The notes below the pieces were generated by a model. It was not told the DNA's origin, ran no database searches, and saw only the letters and a program-made list of their open reading frames with translations. The translations under genes and the position numbers were made by a program. Below, piece by piece: positions 22,785 through 35,900 of a stretch of 64,000 nucleotides of DNA. Source of the stretch: Ilex aquifolium (lineage: Eukaryota; Streptophyta; Magnoliopsida; Aquifoliales; Aquifoliaceae); contig OX637395.1 in NCBI GenBank assembly GCA_951799425.1, positions 7,584,451 through 7,648,450 of the forward strand, given 5' to 3'. Positions within the stretch are counted from its first letter, which is position 1, and each line of letters starts with the position of its first letter.

Positions 22785-25011
22785 CTAAGGACTGGTCAGC
22801 AAATTCAGATCTCCTGCCGGCTGTCGGATCATAGGAGCAAATTTCTGACATTTGTCGCATTTTCGCACATAACTCTTCGCATCTTTCTGCATATAGGGCC
22901 ACCAATACCCTTGTGTCATTGCTCGGTGAGCAAGAGATCTGCCTCCCGTTTGACTTCCACATACGCCCTCATGGATCTCGTAGAGCAGAGGTTCCGCCTT
23001 GTCCTCGGGGACACAAAGCAGATGGGGACCGGAGAAAGATTTCCTGTACAACTGCCGGTCGGCAGATATCCAGAATCTAGGAGCCTTGAGTCTGATCTTT
23101 CTGGCTTCTTTGGCATCCTCGGGGAGCACGCCTTCCGTCAGATATGCAACAATGGGTTCCATCCAGCCAAGAGTTGACTTTGCTTCCACAAGCAATACTC
23201 GCTGGGAATCTGTCTCTTCTATGCTTGGCTTTTCCCGGTTATCAACAATGATACGCCGGGTTACCTCCGAAGCCAACGCCGAGGCCAAGCAGGCTAAGGC
23301 GTTGGCGTGGGTGTTCTGGTCTCTTGGAACCTGGGAAATTTCCACTTTCCCCAATTTCTCTATCTTCGATTTCGCCTTCTGGCAGTACGCTTTCATCCTG
23401 GCGTCCCGGACTTCAAAGTCACCATTGATCTGATTCACCACTAGTTGGGAGTCACAGAAGACATGCAGGTTTCTGACTCCAACCGAGTAGGCAATATCGA
23501 TCCCTGCCAATAGTGTCTCATACTCGGCTTCGTTATTAGAGGCTTTAAATCCCAATCTGATAGCTCGTTCTATTGTGAATCCTTCTGAACTGGCTAGTAC
23601 TACCCCTACTCCTGCCCCCCTTGCGTTCGAGGACCCGTCGACATGAAGGCTCCAGTCAACATCAAAAGCGGCAATCTCCGACTGGGGCTCGGGCGCAGAG
23701 AACTCGGCAATGAAATCAGCAAGGACCTGGCCCTTAATTGAAGTACGAGGCTTGTACCTTATTTCGAATTCCCCAAGCTCCACAGCCCACTTGGCGACTC
23801 TACCCGATATGTTGGCTTTCTGAAGGATGGGCCGGAGAGGGCGATCAGTCAATACCTCTATAGTATGTGCCTGGAAATAGTGTCTGAGTTTCCTCGCCGA
23901 GACAACCAGAGCAAGAACTAACTTCTCCATCGGCAGGTATCTTGTCTCGGCGTCGAGTAGGGTCTTACTCACAAAATAGACGGGCCTTTGTGCCCCTTCA
24001 CACTCCCTTACCAAAGCACCACTGACGACTTCCTCCGAGACAAACAAGTAGAGGTACAACGTTTCCCCTGCCCCCGGGACGGACAGGGTTGGAGGACACT
24101 TCAGATATTCTTTAATCCCTTCCAACGCCCGGCCACATTCTTCGTCCCAGACCCCCTTTGCCGCCCCTTTTAGCTTGGCAAAAAATGACTTGCACCTATC
24201 AGAAGATTTGGAAATAAACCGGTTAAGGGCGGCAAGCATCTCAGTCAACTTCTGGATGTCTTTGATAGTCCTGGGTGCCTGGACGTTTTGGACTGCCTCA
24301 ATCTGCTCGGGATTGGCCTCAATGCCCATATGGGTCACCAAATACCCCAAAAACTTCCCCGAGCTCACCCCGAACGCACACTTCGATGCATTAAGCTTCA
24401 AGCCGTAGCGTCGGAGTATGGCGAATGTAGTGCCGAGATCAGTCAGATGATCGGCGCTCTCCTTACTCTTCACCAGCATATCATCGATGTACATTTCCAT
24501 GGTGACGCTGAGGTGACACTTAAACATCTTGTTCATTAACTGCTGGTAGGTCGCACCGGCGTTCTTCAACCCAAACGACATCACCGTGTAGCAATAGATT
24601 CCTCGGGGCGTAATGAAGGCTGTCTTCTCTTAATCTGATTCCTCCAAAGCGATTTGGTGATAGCCAGCCCGAGCATCCATGAATGTGATGCGTTTTGTGA
24701 CCTGCGGTCGCATCCACCAACTGATCAACTTTGGGAAGCGGGTACCCATCCTTGGGACACGCTTTATTTAAGTTGGTGAAATCCACGCAAACCCGCCACT
24801 TGCCTTCCTTCTTTTTGGCGCACACCGTGTTAGACAGCCACTCGGGGAACTGGACCTCCCGAATGGTACCTGCCTCTAGCAATTTATCTAACTCTTCGTC
24901 CACGGTTTTTGCGTGATGCGAGGCCATCATGCGCGCCTTCTGTTTCACCGGCTTGAAATTCGGGTTAGCATGCAGCCGATGGGTCATGACCTCGGGGCTG
25001 ATCCCTGTCAT
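22785..25011 (-). pseudogene. Tat RT, RNase H, archaeal-type RNase H and integrase zinc domain
   Basis: RT begins near 25000 (KQKARMM, EWLSNTVCAKKKEGKWRVC). A one-base shift lies near 24715, after DQLVDATAGH. In the new frame RT continues (FMDARAGYHQIA, MSFGLKNAGATYQ) with the catalytic YIDD (residues 32-35 of the frame beginning at 24584). A TAA lies near 24630, where a Gln is usual before EKTAF. RNase H of the RT follows (about residues 175-290). The extra RNase H comes next (HVDGSSNARGAG, NNEAEYETLLAG, CDSQLVVNQING; about 310-435), then the integrase HHCC zinc region (YWWPYMQKDA, CDKCQKF; about 540-590). TAG at 22787-22785 ends it. Confidence 0.92.
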
Positions 25012-25853
25012 CTCGGCATGAGTCCAGGCGAAGACATCGGCATTTCAACGCAGGAAAGAAGCCATCTCCGCTCTCTCGGCATCATCCAAAGAGGACCCTA
25101 TCAGAAAATACCTCCCTTCATCATCGGAACTTAAAAGGATTTTGATCAGCGGTTCGGTGGAACGGTCGGTTGGTTCCACTGCGGGCTCGTCTATCCCAAG
25201 CCGACCAAACTGTGATTGCTATTTGGCTAGAACTTCCTCAGGATCACGGTCTCCCGGCCGGGCACCGAGTCCTGTCTTCATCGCGGCGTAGAAACAATTT
25301 TTTGCTGCCAACTGGTCACCTCGGATTTCCATGATGCCGCGCGGGGTGGAGAACTTCATTTTCTGATGATAGCTGGAGTGGACTGCTCTCATGGCATGCA
25401 GCCACGTCCTCCCCATTATGGCATTGTACGGAGAATCAGATTCTATCACCAAAAACTCCACCGGGATTGAGACGATTGCCGCCCGAACCGTCAAAGTGAT
25501 CTTGCCGAGTGGGAGAGCGCTCGAACCGTTAAAACCAATGAGGGGCGTCTGGACGGGCTTCAAGTCCTCGTGCGCCAGACCCAACTTTCGGAAGAGGTCG
25601 TCATACATCACTTTCGGATGAGCTCCCGAAATCTACCAGTATCCTCCTCACATCACATTTGTCGATCCGTAAAGTGATCACAAGTGCATCATCATGCGGC
25701 AGGGCCACTCCCCCTAAGTCGGCGTCCGAGAAGCTGATAACCTGGTGATCCCGCCGGGGCCTCTTAGAGGATTGCCCTTCCCACTCGCCTTCAACCTTCA
25801 ACGCTTGGGAAACCCTCTGGCGCTCAGCCCGGAGGACGTTATACGTCGGCCTT
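25012..25853 (-). pseudogene. Tat protease region, frameshifted
   Basis: This lies between gag and RT. TVERPTYNVLRAERQRVSQA introduces a retropepsin-like domain. The active-site string reads LVDFGSS, so the usual Asp-Thr/Ser-Gly triad is changed at its second position. A one-base shift follows near 25618, and the frame resumes as MMYDDLFRKLGL with SPYNAIMGRTWLHAM. Stops at TAG 25219-25217 and TGA near 25048 break it again. Another shift near 25860 separates it from gag. Confidence 0.85.
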
Positions 25854-27449
25854 TCAACTGTACAGGGCATGTATAACGTTAATTATAGGAACAACCTCTC
25901 GGGGCGACTCTTCCTTCTCCTCGGCTGCCCTCCGACGGGGCCTCTGGTCAATGAATTCCCCGAGGTGGCCATCCCGGACCAACTGCTCGAGGAAGGACTT
26001 GTACGCTTTGCAGTCTTCGGTCATGTGGCCAAAATCTCTATGGTAAGAACATCTGACCGTCGTGTCTTTCGTGTCCGGGTCGCCCAACATCTTTGGGGGC
26101 CACCTGAAATAAGGTTGGTACCTTATCTTTCTCAGCATCCTGTAAATTGGCTCCTTAAAAACCGTGTTCACCCCTTGGAAGGACAGGCGGTTCGGTGGCG
26201 AAGTGGGCGCATTCCTCCGAGATGGCTGTTCTCTCTCTCTTTTCCTTGGCGCTGGGGCCCTGTTTTCAGCAACAATGGTCTCTTCCTCAACTCGCGCGTA
26301 CTTGTCTATGCGCACCATCAGGTCCTTCATATCTTCAGGAACCTTCTTAGTAAGAGACCGGTATAGGCCGGTGTCCCGGGACAACCCCAGCTTAAAAGAC
26401 GCTGCGGCCGTTGCTTCCGAGCACGCGTCCACCTCATTAACCTCCTCCCAGTACCGTATTGCATACTGTCGGAGGGATTCCCCATTTTTCCGCCGAAGTG
26501 TCAGCAAGGCGCCAATGTCTTTCGGCCTCCGAGTGCTGGTGATGAACCGCGCCTTGAAGAGCTCGGCCATTTGCCTCCAAGACTTGATGCTCTCCGAGGC
26601 CAAGCTCTCGTACCATTTCACAGCGGTATCTCCCAAACTCATGGGGAAGACTCGGCATAACACCCCCTGGTCGGTGTCATAGATTGACATTAGCTGCTTG
26701 TAATGCCGAAGGTGACTCTCAGGATCGGTCCTCCCATCATACACCTTGAATCGGGGGATAGCGAACCTCTTACGCATTTCGGTCTCCCGGATTGACAGCA
26801 CAAAAGGAGAAGAGACCTGCTCGTTATCTCCCTTAGGCCGCGGTTCTCGGCGTCTGTCGTCAGGGAGATCTCGGGGGTATCTGGCCTCCCTTGGCCCCCT
26901 TGCGGTAGACTCTGCCTGAGACCTAGTAGACACGACATCTCGGGGAATCCCACGGCGAAGGTCCCACCACGAAAGGCTTGTACCGTGGCGATGCTCCCTG
27001 GACCCCTCGACGGGCACGTGCCTCCCCCAATCTCGTGGATTTTGTCTATCGGCTGAACGCCCATGCCGATTCCTCTCAGGGGTGTCAGGCCTCTCCCTCA
27101 TGCGTTCCCCTCGGCTGGGACTTCGACTTTCTGGCTCTCGGGTACGCCAGCTGGCAGTCGCTGACCGTTCGAACTCTCTAAGCCTACGCTGCACCTTTGC
27201 GTTGTCTTTTTCAAGCTCCTCGATGCGTTTCTCCATATGCTTCTCCACCATTTCCACAATGTCACGAGCTGAGGGGCCTTGCCCCCCGGACCCTGATCCA
27301 TAGGAAATGTCCGCTGTGAAGAACGCCCCACCCCAACTGAGTGACCCACCGGGTCTAATTCCGTAACCACCGGGAGGCGGGTAGCCTCGCTTCTTATGCG
27401 TAGATTGCCTACCCCCTCTTCTTGGGATCGTGTGTTCACCATGATGCAA
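25854..27449 (-). CDS. Tat Gag polyprotein
   Basis: A 531-codon open frame for the structural protein of the particle, starting about 35 bp after the primer site (MHHGEHTIPRRGG). The N-terminal half is Arg/Glu-rich with a short coiled coil (MVEKHMEKRIEELEKDNAKV). The Retrotrans_gag domain spans about residues 225-385 (FKVYDGRTDPESHLRHYKQL, WYESLASESIKSW, NGESLRQYAIRYW). A zinc-knuckle variant CSYHRDFGHMTEDC follows near residue 475, where His replaces the second Cys, as is usual in Tat. It shares the frame of the downstream RT-integrase part, so gag-pol was probably one long ORF before decay. Confidence 0.9.
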   Translation of the reverse strand: MHHGEHTIPRRGGRQSTHKKRGYPPPGGYGIRPGGSLSWGGAFFTADISYGSGSGGQGPSARDIVEMVEKHMEKRIEELEKDNAKVQRRLREFERSATASWRTREPESRSPSRGERMRERPDTPERNRHGRSADRQNPRDWGRHVPVEGSREHRHGTSLSWWDLRRGIPRDVVSTRSQAESTARGPREARYPRDLPDDRRREPRPKGDNEQVSSPFVLSIRETEMRKRFAIPRFKVYDGRTDPESHLRHYKQLMSIYDTDQGVLCRVFPMSLGDTAVKWYESLASESIKSWRQMAELFKARFITSTRRPKDIGALLTLRRKNGESLRQYAIRYWEEVNEVDACSEATAAASFKLGLSRDTGLYRSLTKKVPEDMKDLMVRIDKYARVEEETIVAENRAPAPRKREREQPSRRNAPTSPPNRLSFQGVNTVFKEPIYRMLRKIRYQPYFRWPPKMLGDPDTKDTTVRCSYHRDFGHMTEDCKAYKSFLEQLVRDGHLGEFIDQRPRRRAAEEKEESPREVVPIINVIHALYS

Positions 27450-27462
27450 CCGCTACAAGGGA

Positions 27463-27492
27463 AATGTTGTATGTTCCCACAGACGGCGCCAA
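27463..27492 (-). other. Tat primer binding site
   Basis: On the minus strand TTTGGCGCCGTCTGTGGGAA follows the 5' LTR end. TGGCGCCG starts are typical of plant Gypsy elements primed by a tRNA; I do not assign the tRNA species. Confidence 0.8.
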
Positions 27493-27494
27493 AT

Positions 27495-28050
27495 TGCACG
27501 GGATTATTTCTGCAATCAACTTGAGATAGCGGCTAAGCTGTTCCCCATTACCCATGTGCAATGAGTGATCCCTACCTGGACTCCCGTGTCATCAATGCTC
27601 GGCGGGTGGAATTAGCCCTCGGGTCAACGCCGAGAACCTTAAGCTATCTCCGAGTACTCGAGTGCCTATGAACGGCGCCTGACACCTACCTCCGAGTAGT
27701 CGGCGTCTTGGGGGCAAACGGCCCAGTACCTGCCCTCGGCATCACAGTCATTAATGCATCCACTCATGACTGCTAGTTTGGGTCTTCGAGGGTGCAGAGG
27801 CACATTAAATGCTGTCTAAGTCACTCACGTCTTCATAAATGCTGGGTCACATCACATTAATTGCTGGTGTCAGAAGTTAATACTCGGCTCCACGAAACTG
27901 TGCTTCTTCATCGGCTCTCCTCCTCGTCGTCGGTGTTGGCTTACTACTCGGAGTCGGCTCAACTACTCGGCACCGGCTCCATGGCTTTCTAACGGCTACA
28001 CTTGTACACGTGTCACCTTGGGGTCTGCTGAGCCGCCTTGAGTCCCTCCA
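27495..28050 (-). repeat. Tat 5' LTR with 222-bp internal deletion
   Basis: Same ends as the 3' LTR, but AAGCTG is joined directly to TTCCCCATT. The block equivalent to 17503-17724 is missing, including the TATA box. Fifteen substitutions separate the copies over 556 bp. Confidence 0.93.
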
Positions 28051-28055
28051 ATATA

Positions 28056-29040
28056 TATTTTTTTTGGCGAGACTCCAAAATCAAAATTGAACTTAATCAA
28101 ATTGTATTTAAAAAATTTACTCAAATGCCCTAGCCTAAGGGCCAACTAAATTTAGAAATTTAGTTAAATCGTGCGAAAAAAATATAGGATGGGTCAATTT
28201 TTTATTTCAAAAGCTACGGTGTAAGCCAATATTTTTTGATGTATTTTATAATAGATATATGGTGTAAGAATATTTTTTTTCTCCAATTTTTGGAGTGGGA
28301 AAGGTCACAATTTATTTTGTAAAAAATAATCCTCCTCACGAGAGCAAGTGACACTTTTCCTTGCACTTTCTGATAGATTTGCACAAAGGGATTTAATTGA
28401 AATACCACAAAAGTTTGGGGCTTTGATATTTAAAATGAAATATCCTGAAAGATAAATTTTTTTTTTTTAATTTATACCTCAAATAATTAATTTTTTCACA
28501 TTATCCTCTCAAAGAGATAAAAATATAATGTATAATTTAGGGGTCTAAAATCAAATTGATCTGGAAAGGTAATACTCAAGTGTCAAGACTAGAAGCGTCA
28601 AACTTTTCTAGTCACACGAATTCCACATGAACTCGACTCAACATAAAACTTAAATATGATACAATTAATTAATATAAAATAATAAATAAATCAAATTAAG
28701 ATTAAATACATAAAATTTATATGAATTATTTTTAAATTATATAATTTTTTATTAAAATAAATATTAACATGACAGAAATAAAAAATGATAAGGCATAAAA
28801 CAATAATGCTATTTAGATATAATTTGTAGATCTAATTCATCACAAATTATTAGATTGCCGTGGGTATTAATAAATATTAAAATTTATTGTCAATTCATTA
28901 ATTACAAATAATTAAATTAATAAATTATATCAAAAAATAAAAACTTATATAATACGATCCAAAAATGACACGGGCTGATTGATGCTTTTAGTCAAGAAGC
29001 ACCCTTTTTGACATTTCAATCGTGTGGGTTGTCTTTAGAC
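28056..29040. other. AT-rich intergenic upstream of LSM7
   Basis: No gene or repeat was recognised. The last part before about 29040 is the likely LSM7 promoter; GA and CT microsatellites near 29087-29101 and 29172-29186 flank the first exon. Confidence 0.5.
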
Positions 29041-29157
29041 TCTTTACCAGTTACTCTCTGTCTGCAAAACGAAGCGGGAAAGTATAGAGAGAGAGAGAGA
29101 AACTAGGGCACACTTATCGCTCCCCCTATCGGTGTCGCCATTGAAGCTGCATATAAC
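29041..29157 (+). other. Probable LSM7 5' UTR exon 1
   Basis: The end is inferred from the donor in ATATAAC|GTAAGC at 29157/29158. It contains a GA tract, as is common in plant leaders. No ATG in it opens the LSM7 frame. The 5' boundary is a guess. Confidence 0.4.
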
Positions 29158-29929
29158 GTAAGCTGATCAATCCTCTCTCTCTCTCTCACCTTGTTTCAAT
29201 ATCAGTACAAATAAATGTAGTAAGAACTGTTAGTCATACCTTGTGTTTCGGAATGGTTGAGTAATTATAGAAGAAGAATTGTTTGAGAGATTGGTTGTTA
29301 TTAATCGCCGCTATTGAGTTAAGTAACCTTCAATCCTTCTCGGGTCATAATTTTGAATCTTGCTCTCAATAAATGAATTGTTTACTGTTAAATGATCAGT
29401 GTAACCTGTTTTCGAATTGTGGAATGCAATGTAACATAGGATGTACTGCACTGAATTGTGTACCATATCGAAGAAAATTGAAAAATATACGATTCAAACA
29501 AGTCAAAGCTACGGCTCAATGAGGTTTAGAAAAGTCGGGATCGATCCCAAATTTTTGGAATCAGTCCTAATCAACCCCATTAGGTTGTAACTTAATAGGT
29601 TTAAGATTTAATTTGATACAGTTGAGTTGTAACTTTTTGTAGGAAACTTTCAGTCCCATTGCCTTAACCTTTAACTTTGTTGTTCCATTTCTACAAATGT
29701 CAGACCTGGCATGTGAATCCTTGAGACCTTGAAATTATTTGCGGAGAAATGCTTGTAAACAAAATTTGATATGATCGTTGGTGATACATGGTTTCTTGTA
29801 TGAATGTTAAATTACACTTGGTCTGCTAATGATGGTCATTCAGTTTGTTATGAATTTATGGTTGCAGGCTTGTGGTTTGGTATATTTCCATCAATCTGAT
29901 TTTCTGAGCTTTTGAACCAACTGATTAAA

Positions 29930-32900
29930 ATGGTACTTCTCTCTCTCTATCATGAGCACCCACCCACCCACATGCAGAACTAAAACACACACGTACAAAA
30001 TGTCGTCCTGCAATGGAAGACAAGAACTTTGCCTAGTGAAGTTGAGAAAAGAATGAAAACTGATTCTGGTTTCCGAGAGTCCCAAAAAAAAATTCAAATA
30101 TGAGATGTAATGTCTCCAGTTCAACTACACAAAATGCACAATACATGAATCATTCAAGATGAAACCAGAAAAGAATAGAGAAAGAGGTTTACACACACAT
30201 CACATGTACACGTGCATTTGTATATTTTTTGATTGCTACGTGCACAACCACTCACATCCATGTAATTTAGAAATTCAAGCTTTAGACAGCAAAAGCAGAT
30301 CCAATGCCCGAACTTGCTTTAATGGCTATAGACCCTATCAGCAGAGCCAAGTTCACTAACATACTTGCCACCTCAAGACTAATAGTTACTGCTAAGATCA
30401 TTGGTAACACTGCTAATTATCTTTAGCCACAGAATCACCACCTCTATCTTTACCTCCACTTTCACCACACGATATCATTCCCATTTTTTCCTCATCATCT
30501 GTCTCACCAGCATTGGCACCAAACTGAACATAAGAATATCAGCTATTTCATGATTTGGAAGTGAGAATTGAAATGAGTTTCTAAGTAAGATATACATGTG
30601 CATTTGTATATTTTTTGATTGCTACGTGCTCAAGCACCCACATCCATGTCATTTGGAAATTCAAGCCTTAGACATTCCCGAATTTGCTTTAATTTCTATA
30701 GACCCTATCAGCAGTGCTAAGTTTGCTAACATACTTGCCACCTCAAGACTAATAATTTCTGCTAATATCATTGGTAACACCGCTTAATTATCTTTTAGCC
30801 TCAGAATCATCACCTCTATCTTTACCTCCACTTCCACCACACGATATCATTCCCATTTTTTCCTCATCGTCTGTCTCACCAGCATTGGCACCAAACTGAA
30901 CACAAGAATCTCAGCTACTTCATGATTTGGGAGTGAGAATTGAAATGAGTTTCTAAGTAAGTTATACTACAGGAACCAATGCCTATTCAGAAACTGAAAC
31001 ACAAACAAGAAACAACCTGAATTAATATATGCACATATGTCTTTGTTTATTAGTCATTGTTTTCTTACATGTTCTGCATTGTGACTCTATTTCAGTCAGG
31101 CAGGAAAGAAACGGTGTTGGACTTGGCAAAGTTTGTTGACAAGGGTGTCCAAGTCAAGCTCACTGGTGGAAGACAAGGTTAGTGTGGAAGTTATGTCTAC
31201 TTTTATAAGTTGATGCTATCTGTGTATGGTTCAAACTTGAAGGTACCCAAAGGTGTAAGTGGGTCATGGCGAAGTTTATGTCTCATGAGAGTTTCTTGTT
31301 TTTGGCCAAATGTGTTCTACTTGCTTAGGTAGCTGGAACCTTCTAGGATGTTGATGTGGGATTTTGGGATTGGACGTGACATGGGAAGCGGAGAGAAAAA
31401 AAAAAGATTCTAGAGTATACATGGACACATATATGGAGTAATCCAATTATGAAGAATCAGTGTAGATATTAAGTGGTAAAAACAGACACGAGGAACCTGG
31501 ATGTTAAGGGATTGTATTTGAATTGTTGCTAAATTTTTTGAACCTGGATGTTAAGCCAGAAATAACCTGTCACCATAATGCTAGTGAGAGGAATGGTGAA
31601 TCTTTAACATAATGATGTGCTGTAACGGTCTGTATTATTTATGCATGCCTGTTGTTTCACTCCCATCTCTTTTGTTATATCAGTAGGTGTTATATTCTGG
31701 TAAATGAAAAAGATGAAGTAATGGAGATGGTAGCATTGTCCATTGAGTATCTCATCGATATGGAGGGTGGAAGTGGGCATTTAGAATAAGTTGCTTCAAG
31801 AGGTTCTTTCCTGTTTGCATTATCTGTCTCTACATTCTAGCTATAGCGTGACAAAGTTTTTTTCTCAATAAGAAAATGAGGCTTTTCTCTACTTTGATGA
31901 ACGAGAGGAGAGATACCTCAAACATACTGCATCTCCGTAGTAGATAAGGTGTTCATAGTCGAGAAAAATTTTGTGGGCTGAAATACTCTCCCAAGGCTAG
32001 GCTCTTGATAAGTATATTGGCTCCAGTGTAAGGGTTGAGGAGAAGCTCTAAAATTGTTTATACTTGTTTATTAACCTTGTTGTGGAGTAGTATATTGTAG
32101 AAGGCTTATATATGTGTATACCATGTCGTCTTCCTTGGGAGCAATTTTGTTTATTGACTTGAGGCATCAGGCATGTTTGAGGAAATTTTCCCTCATGAAA
32201 TATATGTCTGGTTGCATATTTTCATGGGGTAGAAGTGCCTAAATCAACTTCGGGTATTAGTCCGTTTCAAAAGTATGTGTATAGGTTTTTAGAAAGTGAA
32301 AATTGGGCTGGATTTCAGGCCCAACAATATGACATTTGGCACACAGTAGAGGTAATCCATTTAATTGGTTTTTGGAGCTACTGGAGACTGGTCGGAGATT
32401 CATATGCATGACTGATATATTTATTTTTGCTTTGTTGAGGATTATAAGGAATCAGTATGTTTTCTTATCTAAAATAATCATATATTGAGGTACTGTGAAC
32501 AAAATGTAGAAATATGTCGATTACACGTTGCACTTGTCGAAAGTGGGGGGGGGGGGGGGGTCCTCTGCAGTTTGTCAGATCATGCAGGTTTAGTCACTTT
32601 TCATTGACACGAGTTCTTATTTACTGTCTGATGACGATATTTTTTGATGATTCGCAACGTACATTGCTAATGACCTTGTAAGCCATCAGAACAAAAGCTT
32701 AAGCATATGGGTGTACTGTAAAAATGTAACACAGTGGGAGATGTTTTCTCTCAAAAGCATTATGAAAACAGACATGAAATGCTCTAAGTAGAGAGTGTGG
32801 GCAAATTAATGTGTCATAATTATATTGTAAGGGCATTTTAGTTGCAGTAGTACTTTACCTAGCTATACTGTTCTTACTGTTGCCTTCTTCTATTCTCTAT

Positions 32901-35900
32901 CATTAAATTTATTTATTTTTACTTTTTCTTCTTCCAATAACTCTCTTTTAGTCCTTCAAGGATTTTCAGTTATTGGTTCCCAGTATTTTATATCGTCATA
33001 TTGCATGGCTTTTGATATCAAGTATACAAAGTTGTGTTTTTAATTTTTGTTTTAATGTACGCAACTACGCATAGATATTGATGCATTATGTCAGGCCAAT
33101 CAGCTAGAGATTTGGGGACTAAATTATACCTTCTTGTTCTTATAAGGCAAAGTTTGAATTGCTCCTATGTCTTGTGCTGCATTATCTGTCTCTCAGTTTT
33201 TCTTGTAGTTTGTAGTTTATTTCGTTCTTCAACTTTTCTGAAGATATTTTGTTCTTCATATTGTCATTCTCTATTTTCTTCCTTGATAAATTCTTCTTTT
33301 ATCAACAAAAAAAAACCTCTCTATCTTGCTTCAATTTGAATGCTTGGTCAGTGATGTTTTCGGTTACAGTGACAGGGACGCTGAAAGGATATGATCAACT
33401 ATTGAACCTTGTATTGGATGAAGCCATAGAGTTTCTTAGAGGTAACTACCTCATGGCTTCTCGCCAACCATTTACCATATGTGCATGCGTGTGTTCGAAC
33501 AGGCATCAAAATGAGTTATTTTCTTCAATCTTCATATAGCCAATCTTTCATGTGGAGTAGTAGTAATGCTGAAGAGAGGATTTTTCTTCAATTACCTTAA
33601 TGGAATATATACGTCACTGTACTCAGTTTTGTTGAACTTAAGAAAATTTCATGCGTCTGATTGTCAATCACAGTTGTTTTCAGTCTTCCTACATGATTTT
33701 TTTTCCTATTTTTCTTTTGGGTTTCCTGTTTCAGTTGTTTATTTTTTATTTTCCTTGTTTGTGCTATCAGTTGTGCACCTGTATGCTTCTGGGAGTCTGG
33801 GAATGGAAGTTTCTGTAAAAAATATAATGGAACTGACGGGCTTTGAGTTCTGACTATGTGATATGGTTTTACTACTGGTAAAGCTAAAATATAATAACAA
33901 TATTGCATTTTTAAGGAGATCATCAATCATTTCGGTTTTGAAAGATATTTTTGGAAGTGCGTACCACCACCATGGTGGGAGTGGAGCTTAAGGAATTCCC
34001 TTGAGCCCACTTTAGACTATTGTATTGTGACATTGCATGCACATGGAATTTACCTCTTGTTCCTTGAATGCCAACAATGTTGTTGGAACTTGGAAGTTAT
34101 GCTTTGAGATTGCCTTGAGGCGAGATATAAACAGGCCTTGGTGTCTCTTGAGGTTCGTGCCTCAAAATACAATGTGCTTAAAGGACACATGCCGTGCCCC
34201 TTCAAACTTGCCTGGTTCGCGCCATGTTCTGAATCCATGTCAAAACAATTCTCGGGATCATTCAAATCTGAAGTTTTTTTATAGAAGGCAAACAAGAGAA
34301 AAGATTTATAATTGCAATGCCTTTATGTTTACTTTTCTGAATTTGTAGATTTTTAACCATTTGCTATTGGTTACATTGCCAATTTTGTTAGCTCACATCG
34401 TGCTGTTTAACATTGTTTTGGATGTTATGCAATTATAGTTCATTATTGTTTAATCCGTGCCTTTACTTTGTGACTTGAAACATCCTCCTTGCCTCACTCC
34501 AAAAAAAATTTGATTCACGATCCCAAAGGTAAGGGTGGAAATCGTGTCGGGTTAAACGGGTTCATGTCCAAAACCACTCAATCTGTACACAATCTGATTA
34601 TTAAACCGGTGAAAAGTGCCAAAACCGAACACGACCCACTTATTTGGTAGGTTACTCGACACGACCTGTGTAACCCGCCAAATAAAGTGAAACAAGCTCT
34701 AAAAATTGAAGCTTTATGGAGTACGCATAACTTGCAAATATCTAGATATATTTTTCACAGATCATAACTATCAGAAATATTAAGCTAACACAGGCGTCCG
34801 AGAGAGAGAGAAGTCACAAAATGAAGAAGGCGGAGAAAAGAAGAGACTGAGAGGGGCTACCGTTAGGGTAACTAAGGAGTATGGCTAATGGGCTGAACTG
34901 TTATGGGCTGGACTGAGAATAAAAAATGAGCGTCTAAATTAAAATTGAACATATCTTACTTCTAGGCCCAATTTCTATGTATGCCTAATATTTAAATTGT
35001 AAACTGGTTGATGTATACTTCACATGAACCCGTTAAGGCCAAATGCAAACTCGCTAATTTCGTGTTGATTCGTGCCGTGTTGCATTTTCCCAGGCCTACC
35101 TGAAGGTAATCAAGGGATGCATTCTAGAGGCTCTCCAGTGGATTTAGACTCATTTCCATCCTATTTTTCCTGATATTTTTTATGTTGGGTTTATGTGAGG
35201 GCAAAAATGAGGTTGACTACTAACTGTATGAAGATCAAAGATCTTATCACTACACAGCTTTAAGCATGTAGCTGCTATAATACTATATGGATATGCCGGT
35301 TGGCTTCTATCCACAACCTAGGATGTAGCATATCTTATTATGTAACTTAGTGGGTAAGCTTATATTGTTCTTACCAAGGAGAAATGGAATCACAAAACTA
35401 GGAGTGTATGCATAAGCCTGCCCCTAGTCCAACAACTAAAACTCTAAGACACTAGGAACAACATGCCAACCTTGGGCTAACTGCTGTACATGCAGATCCT
35501 AACCATATGCTACCTATGATGATCTGGATAGCTCGGGTTTGAATTCCCCTCCCCCATTACTGATGCATCAAAAAAGTGGTGCATTAAACCACTCTCCCTT
35601 TGCCAACCCTCCATTTTTGCAAACCCCTCTTTTTATGTTGTGTTGATGTCCTCTTTCTTATTACGAGAATATTGTTTTTGTATCTCTTGGTCTAGGTTTT
35701 GTAAGGGATTCTATCTCATGTAATTTTGCCTATTTTGGACTGATGTGACTCCAATCAACTCTAACTTGGCTAAGTCATCATTGGTTGAGACCAGTGCTCT
35801 GTTAGAAGTTATGAGCTGCAACCCGTAATCGGCATGCAATACTATGATGGACTAGAACTCTTGAGCTGTTATGAATGCGTGATTATTCAGCTCCTGCATT

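Larger units (their letters stand above)
17457..28050 (-). mobile_element. Ty3/Gypsy LTR retrotransposon, Tat lineage, 10.6 kb
   Basis: LTR-bounded element on the minus strand with a 5-bp duplication ATATA at 17452-17456 and 28051-28055. On the minus strand the order is 5' LTR (27495-28050), primer site, gag, protease, RT-RNase H, a second RNase H, integrase, 82-bp tandem repeats, an antisense gene, 3' LTR (17457-18234). The second RNase H and the long region with an antisense gene between pol and the 3' LTR are hallmarks of the Tat lineage. The LTRs differ at 15 of 556 aligned bases (2.7%). Frameshifts, stops and loss of the 5' LTR promoter make it inactive. Confidence 0.95.

Noticed and set aside
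23999-24539. Plus-strand ORFs across Tat RT
   Set aside because: Shadows of the minus-strand RT-RNase H frame with its YIDD motif.
33088-33926. Several ORFs near LSM7 exon 33370-33441
   Set aside because: Hydrophobic intron translations; the 33249-33539 frame only contains the LSM7 exon in passing.
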